Assembly: GCF_018613415.1 (NCBI RefSeq)
Contig: NZ_JAGGQG010000022.1
Coordinates: 16,342 to 80,341 of the forward strand
Length of the DNA stretch: 64,000 bases
Source: Bacillus sp. ISL-18
Lineage (GTDB): Bacteria > Bacillota > Bacilli > Bacillales > Cytobacillaceae
Reading direction: 5' to 3'
Shown here piece by piece: positions 8,190 through 17,707 of the stretch; position 1 is the stretch's first letter, and each line of letters starts with the position of its first letter. A program made the translations under genes and the position numbers. The notes beneath the pieces were generated by a model. That model was not told the origin of the DNA. It ran no database searches and saw nothing but the letters and a program-made list of their open reading frames with translations.

Positions 8190-9041
8190 TTATACATTCA
8201 ACCAATCCCACTCAAATCTTTCACCTTTATACTCAAAACCAATCGGTTTAGATTGAATCATTCCTGCTGCGCGCTTTTCGTTCAACTTCTCCTCGTAATA
8301 CTGAAAAAATTTCTCTTTTAAGATTCCATTGAAGTAAGCAATAGAATTTTTTACAGCCTTTGTTAATTTAAGTTTTCGAATTAGCTGCTTGAAGGATTGG
8401 ATGGCAAGGTTAACCATTAGATCCGTTTCCTGATGTAGTTCATAGCCATAGGCAATGATATGGGCCATACGCCAATATTCCTCGATCACTTTTGCATCTG
8501 GAAAGAAGCATTTAACGATTTCAACAAAGGGTTGTGGAATACGATTGCTCACATAAGTGTGATCCAAATGAATCGGTTCTTCTTTACGTTTTTTTATCTT
8601 TTGATCTTTTTCAGTTTTTAAAAGATCACTAGTTTCTTTAGGGCGGTTCATGCTTTCATGTTTGGGTGGTTCATTAGAAGGAAAACGATTAAATACATAG
8701 AGATTGCTGGACTGAGAGCCGTTCTTTCTTTCGGTTTCATAGACAGTGAAAATCCCCATTTGTTTCCCTTTAAGAACCATTCGTTTAAAAGTCGAACGGG
8801 AAAGGATGTTTTCTTTACATTCTCGGTTAATCGCTTTTAAAATCGTCCCAATCTTGGCATTACAAACACCAGGAATCTTGGCAGAGAACCGCACAAGTCT
8901 CTTTAATCCAATTAATTCACCCTTTGAAAAATCCTTTTTGTGATCAAGCAGCCACATTTCCATATGGCGGTTGAACTCCTGTAAACTTTCGAATTGCGAA
9001 AACGATTCAAATCCCTCAATTGTCCCAGATTTTAAATTCAT
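8190..9041 (-). CDS. Repeated helix-turn-helix protein, copy 1
   Basis: 283-aa protein with a probable winged-helix N-terminal half (~30-115, GELIGLKRLVRFSAKIPGV and ILSRSTFKRMVLKGKQMGIF), a Lys-rich linker (~130-155) and a helical C-terminal half. The plan resembles plasmid replication initiators or DnaD-like proteins, but I do not recognise a named family. The start is ATG at 9041 with AAAAGGTGG upstream; an in-frame GTG at 9092 is possible. A near-identical second copy lies at 25596-26447. This copy keeps its own ribosome binding site and has repeat sequences upstream, so it looks like the parental type. Confidence 0.7.
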   Translation of the reverse strand: MNLKSGTIEGFESFSQFESLQEFNRHMEMWLLDHKKDFSKGELIGLKRLVRFSAKIPGVCNAKIGTILKAINRECKENILSRSTFKRMVLKGKQMGIFTVYETERKNGSQSSNLYVFNRFPSNEPPKHESMNRPKETSDLLKTEKDQKIKKRKEEPIHLDHTYVSNRIPQPFVEIVKCFFPDAKVIEEYWRMAHIIAYGYELHQETDLMVNLAIQSFKQLIRKLKLTKAVKNSIAYFNGILKEKFFQYYEEKLNEKRAAGMIQSKPIGFEYKGERFEWDWLNV

Positions 9042-9142
9042 CCGATTAGCCACCTTTTCACCTTCATCTAGGCCAGCTAACGTGTTAAACACACATTTCC
9101 GGCATTTCTAAGATACTGGTTTTGGCGATGGAATTCGAATTT

Positions 9143-9225
9143 CAAAATTTCTAATTTGGGGCCACTTTTTGCATATAAAGCATTTATTTGCCACCAAAAT
9201 TGAAAATTTGGAGCCGTTTTTTTGC
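9143..9225. repeat. Two iteron-like direct repeats upstream of HTH copy 1
   Basis: Two imperfect ~30-base copies (9143-9172 and 9195-9225) sharing CAAAATT, AATTTGG-GCC and TTTTTGC, spaced about 52 bases apart and ~100 bases upstream of the HTH start. Iteron-like binding sites for the HTH product or relics of a replicon are possible. The rest of 9042-9466 is AT-rich with no gene seen. Confidence 0.5.
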
Positions 9226-9466
9226 CATTTTGGGTATTTTTATATCAATTTTATTTTTTTGAATAATAGGTGGACCTATATTTAGATTACGGGGGGAGTT
9301 TAATAAGGGAAGTGAGGTTGTGCGGATATTTTTCAAAAGATGTTCACACCATTGTCCTTTTTCTTTATTGAACCATCTATAACATGGAAGATGGCCAGAA
9401 GATAAATGCTGTTCAATAGAGCTGTTTTGATTCCTCTATTGGATTGCCCAATAAAGGATAGATATA

Positions 9467-10665
9467 ATGGAGTTTAAGCAAATGCGGCAGGAAAGGAATT
9501 ATACGATGACATTTTTGGGAAAAATAAAACCACACTTACTAAGCAATGATTTTTTAATTCAAGAAACGGTACTTAATGCACTGCACGATTTTCCTAATGT
9601 TCCGGAAGAATGGACAGTAGAACTTTTGAAAGAAGCGTTTAACAATAAAGAAAAGCAAACCTCCATTCTCATCTTTGTAGAAAATCAGAAAATCAATGAA
9701 AAGTCAGTCAAAATTCTGATTGAAAATATCCCGGAGATGGATCAGTCCAAGGTCCATTTAGTATTGAATTTGTTAGAACGTATTGACCCGGAACTTGCGC
9801 TAAAAAATAAGGAGCCTCTGAAAAAATATATTCGAAGGGAAATGTGGCCGTTATATGAGCTAGTCGTAAACGGGACGGAAGAGGAAGTTTATACAGAATA
9901 TGGGGGAATGTTAAATGATCTTGAGCGTGCTGCATCTTACCAACATGATCTATACATAAAGGCGAAAAAACTGGCAGTATGTATTGTGCAAAACGGCTGG
10001 ATTACGGAAGACGAAATTGATTTAGTTCTTATGGAGGAATTAAAAGAGCAATGGTTTTCATTTAATGGGATTTTGACAATTTATATGGTCGGATTATTAA
10101 AACTGGAAAAGTATATTCCTTTACTGACAAGTTTGTTAATCCGTGATGATGATATCCTGTTAGAAGAAGTCGCAACTGCATTAATTGGTTTTCAATCGGA
10201 TGAGGTTGTGAAACAGGCAGTACCTTACTTAAGACAATCGGAATCGATTATATTTGCTGCTTCCGTTGTGGAAATATTAAATCAGATCTCGCGGTTCGGG
10301 TTTTAAGAGAAGCCTATCATGAGGCAGAAAAAATCGATGATCAAGATATACTGTTTGAAGCCCTCTGTCATCAGTTTTCCATAAAGGCACTACCCGAAAT
10401 AAGTAATCATATGAAAAAAGAGTATTCCTCTGGCCTTGTGGATATTGAACAAACGGTTTATGGTTACTATTCAATTTTAGGTCTGCAGCACCCTGACATT
10501 GAGTTATGGAAACAAGTTGCTATGGGGAGTGAGCTGCATTATAGAAATGCTAGCAATCAAAAGAATCTGAAACAAAGTGTCCCTGTCCGAAAAGAAAATA
10601 AAGTAGGCCGAAATGACCCATGTCCATGTGGAAGTGGGAAAAAATATAAAAAGTGTTGCGGTTGA
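9467..10665 (+). pseudogene. HEAT-like protein with C-terminal SEC-C motif, frameshifted
   Basis: The first frame (9467-10306) encodes ~279 residues of HEAT-like helical repeats. A one-base deletion near 10291 ends it, and translation resumes in another frame (VLREAYHEAEKIDDQDILFE) through to the zinc-binding SEC-C tail RNDPCPCGSGKKYKKCCG. Together they make one ~399-codon protein of a kind common in Bacillaceae, with unknown function and possible binding to protein partners. ATG at 9506 (after AGGAAAGG) is an alternative start. Either a real frameshift or a sequencing error. Confidence 0.8.
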
Positions 10666-10696
10666 TATTGATATATTAATTACAATGGATAATGAG

Positions 10697-10727
10697 AAAC
10701 GGCTGATATCTGTATATTCAGCCGTTT
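10697..10727 (+). terminator. Terminator after the SEC-C gene
   Basis: AAACGGCTGA and TCAGCCGTTTTTT form a 9-10 bp stem with a T-run, 32 bases after the SEC-C stop. Confidence 0.85.
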
Positions 10728-10914
10728 TTTATTAAATAGGTGCTAATCAAGCCGTAAATTGCTAATTATAGGAAGAACTCTATTCCAGTTCCAAACAAGT
10801 CATTACTCCAATAGTTGCAGCAATCAGAAGTCTTAACTAAAAATAAAGAGGTTTATATACAAGCTGTTGCGTTCTTAAATAGTTGTTTAAAATAAAATTG
10901 AACATAAATGCAGA

Positions 10915-11829
10915 CTATTTCTTGACTGCATGGATATAATGGACCGTTTCAAAGGCGGTCAAATAATCCGTCCGGTTACGGAAGAATCGATGGTTTATGG
11001 CAGTTGGCGATAAGTGTTCATAAATTAGCAAACCTGCATCTTCAAGTATTTTCTCGATTTCAAGATAGGAGAAGCACGATTTCATTGGTTCACCACCAAC
11101 CACAGCCAGCTTAAGCATATTTTCCACTCGATTTGAAAATCCTTTTTCCATAAAAAGATTTTCATCTGCATAATCAAAAACAATTGAACTTCCCTCTGGC
11201 ATAATGGTAAAAAGTTCATTTAACAAGCGAGTGAGTTCCTCTTTCGTAAGATAAAAGGAGACACCCAGAAGACTGAACAACGTTATTTTTTTTTCAAAAT
11301 CTTTTTCCTGAATGTTTTCAAAAGAATATTGTTTGGTAAAGTCCACCGGGATCAAATGAAGATTTTTTGGAATCTCTAAATTAGCTTGAGAAAGCCTGCT
11401 CTTTTTAAATGCCTGTGTAGCAGGATGGTCCATTTCATAGATTTCCAGGGAATTTTCTAATTCCGGATGCCGGAAACAGAATGTATCCATTCCTGCCCCG
11501 AGGATTACATATTGTTGCAATCCCAACTTTATTTCATTTACTAAAACTTCCTCGCAATAAGCTGCACGAGCAAGCGGAGTAGGAGATAGCTGGACTTGGG
11601 TGATCCATTTTAAGATTTCTCCAGGATGGTCTTTAAACTTCTCAGCAATCTCCCTGTTGAAAAAATGTATCCCATTAATCATATTATCGCTGATGTCTGC
11701 AAATTCTTGTTCAGAGATTAGTTTTTTCGCGACAAAATCATCAAAAACCTTAGGAGTGTCATGTTTACTGTGGTATGCTCGGCTGAATGCTGAAACTAAG
11801 GAAGTTACACTTGGTTCATTTGCTTTCAT
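10915..11829 (-). CDS. LCM-type class I SAM-dependent methyltransferase
   Basis: 304-aa methyltransferase of the leucine carboxyl methyltransferase/TIGR00027-like family. SAM-binding motif I reads YVILGAGMDTFCFR (~107), followed by the acidic IYEMDHPATQ strand and a LTKEELTRLL segment. GGGAGG lies 7 bases before the ATG on the minus strand. Bacterial members often act on small-molecule or polyketide carboxylates; nothing nearby points to a substrate. It stands alone, with a near-perfect palindrome in its leader. Confidence 0.85.
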   Translation of the reverse strand: MKANEPSVTSLVSAFSRAYHSKHDTPKVFDDFVAKKLISEQEFADISDNMINGIHFFNREIAEKFKDHPGEILKWITQVQLSPTPLARAAYCEEVLVNEIKLGLQQYVILGAGMDTFCFRHPELENSLEIYEMDHPATQAFKKSRLSQANLEIPKNLHLIPVDFTKQYSFENIQEKDFEKKITLFSLLGVSFYLTKEELTRLLNELFTIMPEGSSIVFDYADENLFMEKGFSNRVENMLKLAVVGGEPMKSCFSYLEIEKILEDAGLLIYEHLSPTAINHRFFRNRTDYLTAFETVHYIHAVKK

Positions 11830-11854
11830 TCAATTGCCTCCCATAACAAAAATA

Positions 11855-11880
11855 AAGATTCCCCTGGCCAGGAGAATCTT
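11855..11880. promoter_or_regulatory. 26-base palindrome upstream of the methyltransferase
   Basis: AAGATTCCCCTGG/CCAGGAGAATCTT pairs with one mismatch and lies 26 bases before the methyltransferase start. It could be an operator or a leader hairpin; it has no T-run on the gene's strand. Confidence 0.4.
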
Positions 11881-12040
11881 ATTATATACAGTAATTTTTA
11901 TTTTGTAAATTATAGCATAAATAGATTCTTTTGTCAAGAATTTTATCGTATGAAGTTAGCCCATCTTCAGGTGTTTGTAAGAATTTTAGAAACTACAAAA
12001 CTTTTAAATAAAAAACTACATGGTTATAATAAAACCATAT

Positions 12041-12073
12041 AAAAAAAGGTCAACCAGAAATATCTGGCTAACC
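12041..12073 (-). terminator. Terminator for the RpoA-like minus-strand frame
   Basis: On the minus strand GGTTAGCCAGA-N3-TCTGGTTGACC is followed by TTTTTTT, just after the stop of the RpoA-like frame. Confidence 0.7.
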
Positions 12074-12098
12074 AAATAATACGAACGGGTGCTTGAGT

Positions 12099-12599
12099 TC
12101 AACAATATTTGGCTGCTAAGTAAGCTTTTATTGTTGTTCCACTACCATGAAAAGTAACATCTGTGAGTTCTGAAAAATGACAATACTTAAATAGACGCGG
12201 ACAGCCCTCATTTCGAAGAAATGGTTCGAACGCTTCATGAGGGATACTTTCAACTAAATAATTGGCGCGTGTAACTGGTGTATAGATTGAATCTATTGGT
12301 ATGAATACTCCTACTTGAAGGCCATCACGTTTGTTTTGCTCTGGAGGAACATAACCATGTCCACGTTTTGCAGTTAGGCGCATTCTAAAATGTACATTTT
12401 CTTCAAGGGTAGCAAGATGTAAATCGGGAATTAAGATTTCTACATCACTATCATGAGAAATATACCTGCTGTTGATATATAAATGGATAGGACGAGTTCT
12501 CGGAGACCCAGTAAGTTTGGACCAAATTTCAACTTGACATAATGTTTCATTAATAGTAAAATCATTTTCATAAATAAATTGATTAAATTGTTTCTCTAA
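12099..12599 (-). pseudogene. Orphan fragment resembling RNA polymerase alpha domain 2
   Basis: An open minus-strand frame of 167 codons has no start codon until an ATG at 12383, in mid-domain and without a ribosome binding site. Its middle is clearly RpoA-like: ISHDSDVEILIPDLHLATL, MRLTAKRGHGYVPPEQNKRD and IPIDSIYTPVTRANYLVES align with the alpha-subunit N-terminal insert domain. The flanks (start QFIYENDFTINETLC, end TTIKAYLAAKYC) do not look like RpoA. It is a truncated paralogue or a stand-alone domain. The downstream terminator shows it was once transcribed. The true rpoA is not in the window. Confidence 0.6.
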
Positions 12600-12761
12600 C
12601 TAAATAGATTACTTTAGCATAAGGTTAATAACTATCTATTGATTCAATGAAAAAGTAAATCTATAACAAAAAGGGAATCTGTAAATATACCTCTTTAGGA
12701 ATGAATACTATATTACATAATTAGGTAGACTATTAAAAGGCCTGAATGGCCCGTTAAAAGT

Positions 12762-12825
12762 AAACCGACAATTTTCAAAGTTTAATGGTTTTGACCATTA
12801 TGCTTAAAAATTGTCGGTTTTTTTG
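12762..12825 (+). terminator. Terminator or attenuator upstream of dabB
   Basis: AAACCGACAATTTT and AAAATTGTCGGTTT form a 14 bp stem followed by TTTTTGTTTTT; the loop holds a second dyad AATGGT/ACCATT. It ends ~100 bases before dabB. No convincing gene lies just upstream in this strand, so leader attenuation of the dab operon is plausible. Confidence 0.6.
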
Positions 12826-12927
12826 TTTTTTATAAAACAGAAAGGAATACAGCGTAATGAAGGAAATCGGTCAAAGTCATATTTTCATAATGTTGGTTTA
12901 TTCTATCCACCGATGGAGGGAAGAAAA

Positions 12928-14451
12928 ATGTTAAATTTACTGCCAGAAATATTTTTTGTATTGCTTGCGATATCGGTGCTTAGTGCACTGTTCCTGTTAT
13001 ATCCAAGGGTTCCACTGTCTTTTGTTCGGCTTCACGTCGGTATCACTTTGTTGCCTCCACTGGCTGCCCTAATGGTCCTTGTTACCACCAAGGAGACCAT
13101 AATTTATGGTCCCTGGTGGCTTGATTCCTTATCATGGATGCTGGTATTGTTTGTCCTTACCATCGGTTTTATCGTGCAGCGCTATTCTGTTCGTTACTTT
13201 CTTGGTGATCGTTCCTATCGAAAATATTTTGCCTTGCTGACTATTACTACTACTGCTGATTCAGTTGTCTGGCTAAGTAATGATCTTCGCCTATTGCTGA
13301 TTTGCTGGGGGGTTACACTCCTGGGGCTAATACTACTGATAAGATTAAAAAAGGAGTGGAGTGTTGCTAGAAACGCAGCTAAACAATCAGGACGACTATT
13401 TGCAATAGGCTGGCTTATACTGTTTGGAGCTGTCATCTGGGTAACCCAAGCCACTGGGCATTGGCAGTTGTCGCTTGTCCTCACAAAAAGCAGTCTTACA
13501 CATCTTGTTTTATGGGAAAGGACTTGTATTAGCCTGATGCTAATCTTGGCTGTCGTAATTCCGGCAGCACAGTGGCCTTTCCAACGCTGGCTATTAAATT
13601 CAGTAGTAGCTCCAACTCCTGTATCCGCGGTAATGCATGCGGGATTAGTGAATGCAGGCGGAATTATCTTGACTAGGTTCTCTCCGCTTTTTAGTGGAGA
13701 TATTGCCCAAATCGTTTTACTTTTAGTGTCTAGTGTTTCAGTCATGACAGGTACCGGAATTATGCTGGTCCAGGTTGATTATAAACGTCAGCTTGTTGGG
13801 TCTACGATTGCACAGATGGGGTTTATGTTAATCCAATGTGCGTTAGGTGCTTTTTTGGCAGCCATTATCCACGCAGTCTTACATGGTCTATTTAAGTCAA
13901 CTCTTTTCTTACAGGCTGGCTCTACGCTTCATCATCACAAGAAGCCAACATCTGAGTCGAACCAGCCATTGTCATTATTATGGACAATCACAGGAGGGAT
14001 TTTAGGCCTCCTGGTGGCAATTGTTCTTTGGCTATCTTCATCTGGAGAGATTTATCAAATCATAAGCGCTCTTACCTTAGGGTGGTCAGTTTCATTAGCC
14101 TGGACCCAGCTGGTGGCTTTTGGATCTGGACATATCGCTCGGATTGCAGGATTTTCTTTATTTGCAGTAGCGGCAATCGTATATAATTTCGTACATGATG
14201 CTTTTTATGGTGTATTACAAAATTCAATCCCGAAGGGAATGCAACCACCGGAACCGGCGGCAATTCTACTTCTGATTATTTTATTGGCCGGAAGTGCTGC
14301 AGGTTTATGGCTTGCTCGTCATCGTTCATCAGCTGCCTATTCTGTTATTTATCTTTGGCTTGTACGATTGGGTGAGCCTCAAAATAATTTGATAGAAAGT
14401 CATCCTAAGTATTTGACGCAATCATTCTTTAGAGGAGGTCATTTACGATGA
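12928..14451 (+). CDS. dabB: DabB, proton-conducting membrane subunit of the DAB inorganic-carbon transporter
   Basis: 507-aa NuoL/NDH-5-like membrane protein with about a dozen hydrophobic segments. It has the antiporter-type HAGLVNAGGIILTRFSPL segment and IIHAVLHGLFKSTLFLQAGS, where the Lys and His residues line proton paths. In DAB systems DabB couples cation flux to the cytoplasmic DabA, which traps CO2 as bicarbonate. The start is ATG at 12928, after GGAGGG; upstream in-frame codons lie in the leader hairpin. It overlaps dabA by 4 bases (ATGA), showing tight coupling. The order dabB-dabA followed by ybcI and ybcF homologues resembles the B. subtilis ybc locus. Confidence 0.92.
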   Translation: MLNLLPEIFFVLLAISVLSALFLLYPRVPLSFVRLHVGITLLPPLAALMVLVTTKETIIYGPWWLDSLSWMLVLFVLTIGFIVQRYSVRYFLGDRSYRKYFALLTITTTADSVVWLSNDLRLLLICWGVTLLGLILLIRLKKEWSVARNAAKQSGRLFAIGWLILFGAVIWVTQATGHWQLSLVLTKSSLTHLVLWERTCISLMLILAVVIPAAQWPFQRWLLNSVVAPTPVSAVMHAGLVNAGGIILTRFSPLFSGDIAQIVLLLVSSVSVMTGTGIMLVQVDYKRQLVGSTIAQMGFMLIQCALGAFLAAIIHAVLHGLFKSTLFLQAGSTLHHHKKPTSESNQPLSLLWTITGGILGLLVAIVLWLSSSGEIYQIISALTLGWSVSLAWTQLVAFGSGHIARIAGFSLFAVAAIVYNFVHDAFYGVLQNSIPKGMQPPEPAAILLLIILLAGSAAGLWLARHRSSAAYSVIYLWLVRLGEPQNNLIESHPKYLTQSFFRGGHLR

Positions 14452-17060
14452 ATACAACATTAGCAAAATCATTACATTGGGAAAAGCTGCCTGACAGCCT
14501 TGATTTTGATCTTATTGACTTGGTGAAATCCGCTAGCAGCGTTATTGTACCGCTCGGGCCTATTAACACATTTGCAGCACGTAACCCCTGGGTAGGCTTG
14601 GAGGGACAAACGTTTGAAAAAACGGCTTACCGGCTCAAAGATACTTGTGATATAGATATCTATCCCAATGACTCCGTATTTCAATCTGCTTGGGAACGAG
14701 GCGAGATTCATCAGGATTTTTTAGAAAATGGGCTTCAACATTGGCTAAACACACAATCTTTGGGGTTGCCGCGTGAGGTCGCAGAGCGGTTCTGCCGAGC
14801 TGCACTCATGCAAAAGCAACTACCTTCCAACACTTTGGAAGAACCTGAGTTAAAAAGTATGGCAATGAAACTAAACCGTTTTACATCCCAAATGACCGAA
14901 AAACATTCGGTCAAAACCTATAGCCAGCGCTTGGAACAGCTGGGAAGGGTAAACGCAGCTCACGATCTTAACTGCAATATTATCAAGTGGTGTAAATTGT
15001 TTCTTGATGAGTCCCAAGCTGTCTGGTCGATGCCAAATCGTGAAGAAGGTTTCTATCGTGCGTGGCGGAAACTAGTCCAGCACGACCCGGCACTTAGTCG
15101 TAAGGTACGTAAACAACTAAGTGAGTTGCCGGAAGAAGCTGATGCTGCATTAATGGAAGTTTTGTTCGCACTAGAAATTCCATTTTCAGAAATTCAAGAA
15201 TATTTTGAAGCCCATTTTCTTGCATTACCGGGCTGGAGTGGCATGATCCTTTGGCGTTCGGAGCAATCGACCGAAGAAAGTTTGCTACTACTTGAGTATT
15301 TAGCCGTCCGGATATCGATGGAATGGGCTTTAGTTAAACCCTTTCTTCCCTTGCCTGAAAAAAGAAATAATAAAGTACATTTAGAACCATTGATTACGGC
15401 GTGGGCCGAATGGGGGAACCTGCCAATCAATGCTTGGTCTCAGTTATCGTCTACAGAAATAAAGGCATGTTTGACCCTTGCATATCGTTTTGATAAGATT
15501 CAACGCCATCGACTATGGCTTGAAGCATGGGAAAAAACATATGAGGACCAATTAAAGAAGATGCTTATATCCCAACAGACGGCAGAAGAGGTGGAAAACA
15601 TAAAGCCGGCACTGGCTCAGTTTGTATTTTGTATTGATGTTCGTTCAGAGCCTTTTCGCCGCAAACTTGAAAAAGGAGGAGATTTTAAGACTTTTGGAAC
15701 AGCAGGCTTTTTCGGATTACCGATACAAACATATGAGCTTGGCAGTAACCACACGCATAACTCTTTGCCTGTAATGTTTAAACCGCAATACAAAATAAAA
15801 GAGTTTTCACCGGAGTCTGAATCCTATCAACAACGGCATCATGCAGTCAATTCAATAGGTTATACATTTAATGCGATGAAAAATAATCTGATTTCCAGTA
15901 TGGTATTGCCGGAAATTAGCGGTCCTTGGCTCAGCTTGCAAACTCTCGCTCGCAGCTTTGTGCCTAGGAGTGCAGGCCGGACATTAAGGAAATTGCACGA
16001 AAGATGGCTACATAGACCATCCACGGAACTCTTGCTTGACCATACGCAAACATATGATACAGCTTTGCCAACTGGCTTTTCGTTGAAAGAAAAAGTACAC
16101 TATGTAAGGCAGGCTCTAATAATGATGGGGCTCACCGATCATTTTGCACCACTAGTGGTTATTTGCGGACATGGAAGTCACAGCACCAACAATCCATATA
16201 GTTCCGCACTCGACTGCGGTGCATGTGGAGGAGCCTCAAGCGGATTCAATGCAAGAGTGCTGGCAGCATTGTGCAATCTGCCAACCGTAAGGAAGAGCCT
16301 CGAAACAGAGGGAATAATCATTCCTAAAGATACCGTTTTTGCAGCTGCTGAGCATATTACCACACTTGATGAATTACGTTGGCTTTACGTTCCAGAACTA
16401 TCAGATGAAGCTAAGAAAGCATTTAATCGTGTCCAAGCCGAGTTGCCAAAGGTGAGTGAGGAATCCAATTCCGAGCGGATTCCGCATTTGCCAAATCTCG
16501 GAACCCATCTTAAAAATCCAAAGGCTGAGGCTCAGCGACTTTCAGAAGATTGGAGTGAGGTGCGTCCGGAATGGGGCTTGGCGCGCAACGCTGCGTTTAT
16601 CATCGGGGAACGCCGGCTGACCCAAGGTTGCAATCTGGGTGGAAGAGTTTTCCTCAATAATTATAACTGGAAGAAGGATAAAAACGGTGGTATTCTAGCA
16701 AACATTATTTCCGGACCAGCAACGGTAGCTCAATGGATTAACCTGCAATATTATGCATCTACTGTTGCCCCTCATTATTATGGAAGCGGGAATAAAACAA
16801 CCCAAACCGTGACAGCTGGGCTCGGGGTCATGCAGGGAAACGCCAGTGACTTACTATCCGGACTTCCCTGGCAGTCTGTGATGAAATCGGATGAAGAGGC
16901 ATATCATGAGCCACTACGTTTGCTGGTGGTCATCCAAGCGCCGAGGGAATATGTAAAAAGGATGCTGGACCACGATCATGCCTTTCAGCAAAAAGTGAAA
17001 AACGGATGGGTTCGGCTTGCGTCCATTGACCCGGAAGGACATTGGGAGAGTTGGTCTTAA
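14448..17060 (+). CDS. dabA: DabA, zinc-binding subunit of the DAB inorganic-carbon transporter (DUF2309)
   Basis: 870-aa DUF2309/UPF0753 protein, the catalytic partner of DabB with a beta-carbonic-anhydrase-like site. The four zinc ligands are visible: Cys395 and Asp397 in FVFCIDVRSEP, His575 in VICGHGSHS and Cys590 in ALDCGACGG. The 2-residue and 15-residue spacings match those of characterised DabA. The protein begins with conserved NPWVGLEGQ near residue 47. It should hydrate CO2 vectorially at the inner membrane face. Expressed with dabB through a 4-base overlap. Confidence 0.95.
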   Translation: MNTTLAKSLHWEKLPDSLDFDLIDLVKSASSVIVPLGPINTFAARNPWVGLEGQTFEKTAYRLKDTCDIDIYPNDSVFQSAWERGEIHQDFLENGLQHWLNTQSLGLPREVAERFCRAALMQKQLPSNTLEEPELKSMAMKLNRFTSQMTEKHSVKTYSQRLEQLGRVNAAHDLNCNIIKWCKLFLDESQAVWSMPNREEGFYRAWRKLVQHDPALSRKVRKQLSELPEEADAALMEVLFALEIPFSEIQEYFEAHFLALPGWSGMILWRSEQSTEESLLLLEYLAVRISMEWALVKPFLPLPEKRNNKVHLEPLITAWAEWGNLPINAWSQLSSTEIKACLTLAYRFDKIQRHRLWLEAWEKTYEDQLKKMLISQQTAEEVENIKPALAQFVFCIDVRSEPFRRKLEKGGDFKTFGTAGFFGLPIQTYELGSNHTHNSLPVMFKPQYKIKEFSPESESYQQRHHAVNSIGYTFNAMKNNLISSMVLPEISGPWLSLQTLARSFVPRSAGRTLRKLHERWLHRPSTELLLDHTQTYDTALPTGFSLKEKVHYVRQALIMMGLTDHFAPLVVICGHGSHSTNNPYSSALDCGACGGASSGFNARVLAALCNLPTVRKSLETEGIIIPKDTVFAAAEHITTLDELRWLYVPELSDEAKKAFNRVQAELPKVSEESNSERIPHLPNLGTHLKNPKAEAQRLSEDWSEVRPEWGLARNAAFIIGERRLTQGCNLGGRVFLNNYNWKKDKNGGILANIISGPATVAQWINLQYYASTVAPHYYGSGNKTTQTVTAGLGVMQGNASDLLSGLPWQSVMKSDEEAYHEPLRLLVVIQAPREYVKRMLDHDHAFQQKVKNGWVRLASIDPEGHWESWS

Positions 17061-17243
17061 CAGTTCCTGGTTTTTACATAAATGTGCTTGTGTGGCCTGC
17101 TTTTCTTCTCAGTTCTTATAACAATGGTAAAATAGCTTTCCGAAAGAAAGTGTTACGTCGAAAAAAAAGATTGTTTGTAGAATATTATAGGCAATGTTTG
17201 GCCATCTATGAATGTAAATTTGAATAAAGGAAAAGGAATCGGT

Positions 17244-17609
17244 ATGGAAAAATCAAAAGGAATGCTTGAATCTGAAATAAGCAAAGCTTTAACACATTGG
17301 GAGAGAAATTATCTTGGACGAGGCTCCGTATCAGTTAAATCAGATATATTACGGGATATGGTGATTGTGATTCTTGGCGCTATTTTAACTCCTGCAGAAT
17401 ATGAAGTATGTCGGGATAAAGAAGGATTGTTATCAGTAAAAGAATATCGCAACAGCTTAGTGGAATCCGGTCTGGATGAATTAAAGGAAATTATCTTAAC
17501 GATAACAGGGGAAGAAGTAGTTAGCTTTCACACCGATATTAGTACACAAAGTGGAGAACGAGCAATGGTCTTTAAGCTTTCCAGCAATCTGCAAAGCAAA
17601 TTATGTTAG
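17244..17609 (+). CDS. DUF2294 protein (YbcI-like)
   Basis: 121-aa DUF2294 protein with DILRDMVIVILGAILTPAE and FHTDISTQSGERAMVFKL as conserved blocks. Its function is not established; homologues sit next to DabA/DabB in Bacillus, so a role in bicarbonate uptake or its regulation is inferred from context. ATG at 17244 is chosen, 6 bases after AAAAGGA; ATG at 17208 is an alternative that lacks a good site. It lies ~180 bases after dabA in the same direction. Confidence 0.8.
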   Translation: MEKSKGMLESEISKALTHWERNYLGRGSVSVKSDILRDMVIVILGAILTPAEYEVCRDKEGLLSVKEYRNSLVESGLDELKEIILTITGEEVVSFHTDISTQSGERAMVFKLSSNLQSKLC

Positions 17610-17707
17610 AAAAAAAGGATATATTCAAGGCTTGAACATCTTTTTCTAAAGGAAAGCAACAGAATCTTATTCAGGGTACAATACAAATTATTAATGAGGT
17701 GAATTTG

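Noticed and set aside
12099..12383. Functional 94-residue protein starting at 12383
   Set aside because: The ATG is in the middle of an RpoA-like domain, has no ribosome binding site, and homologous sequence continues upstream.
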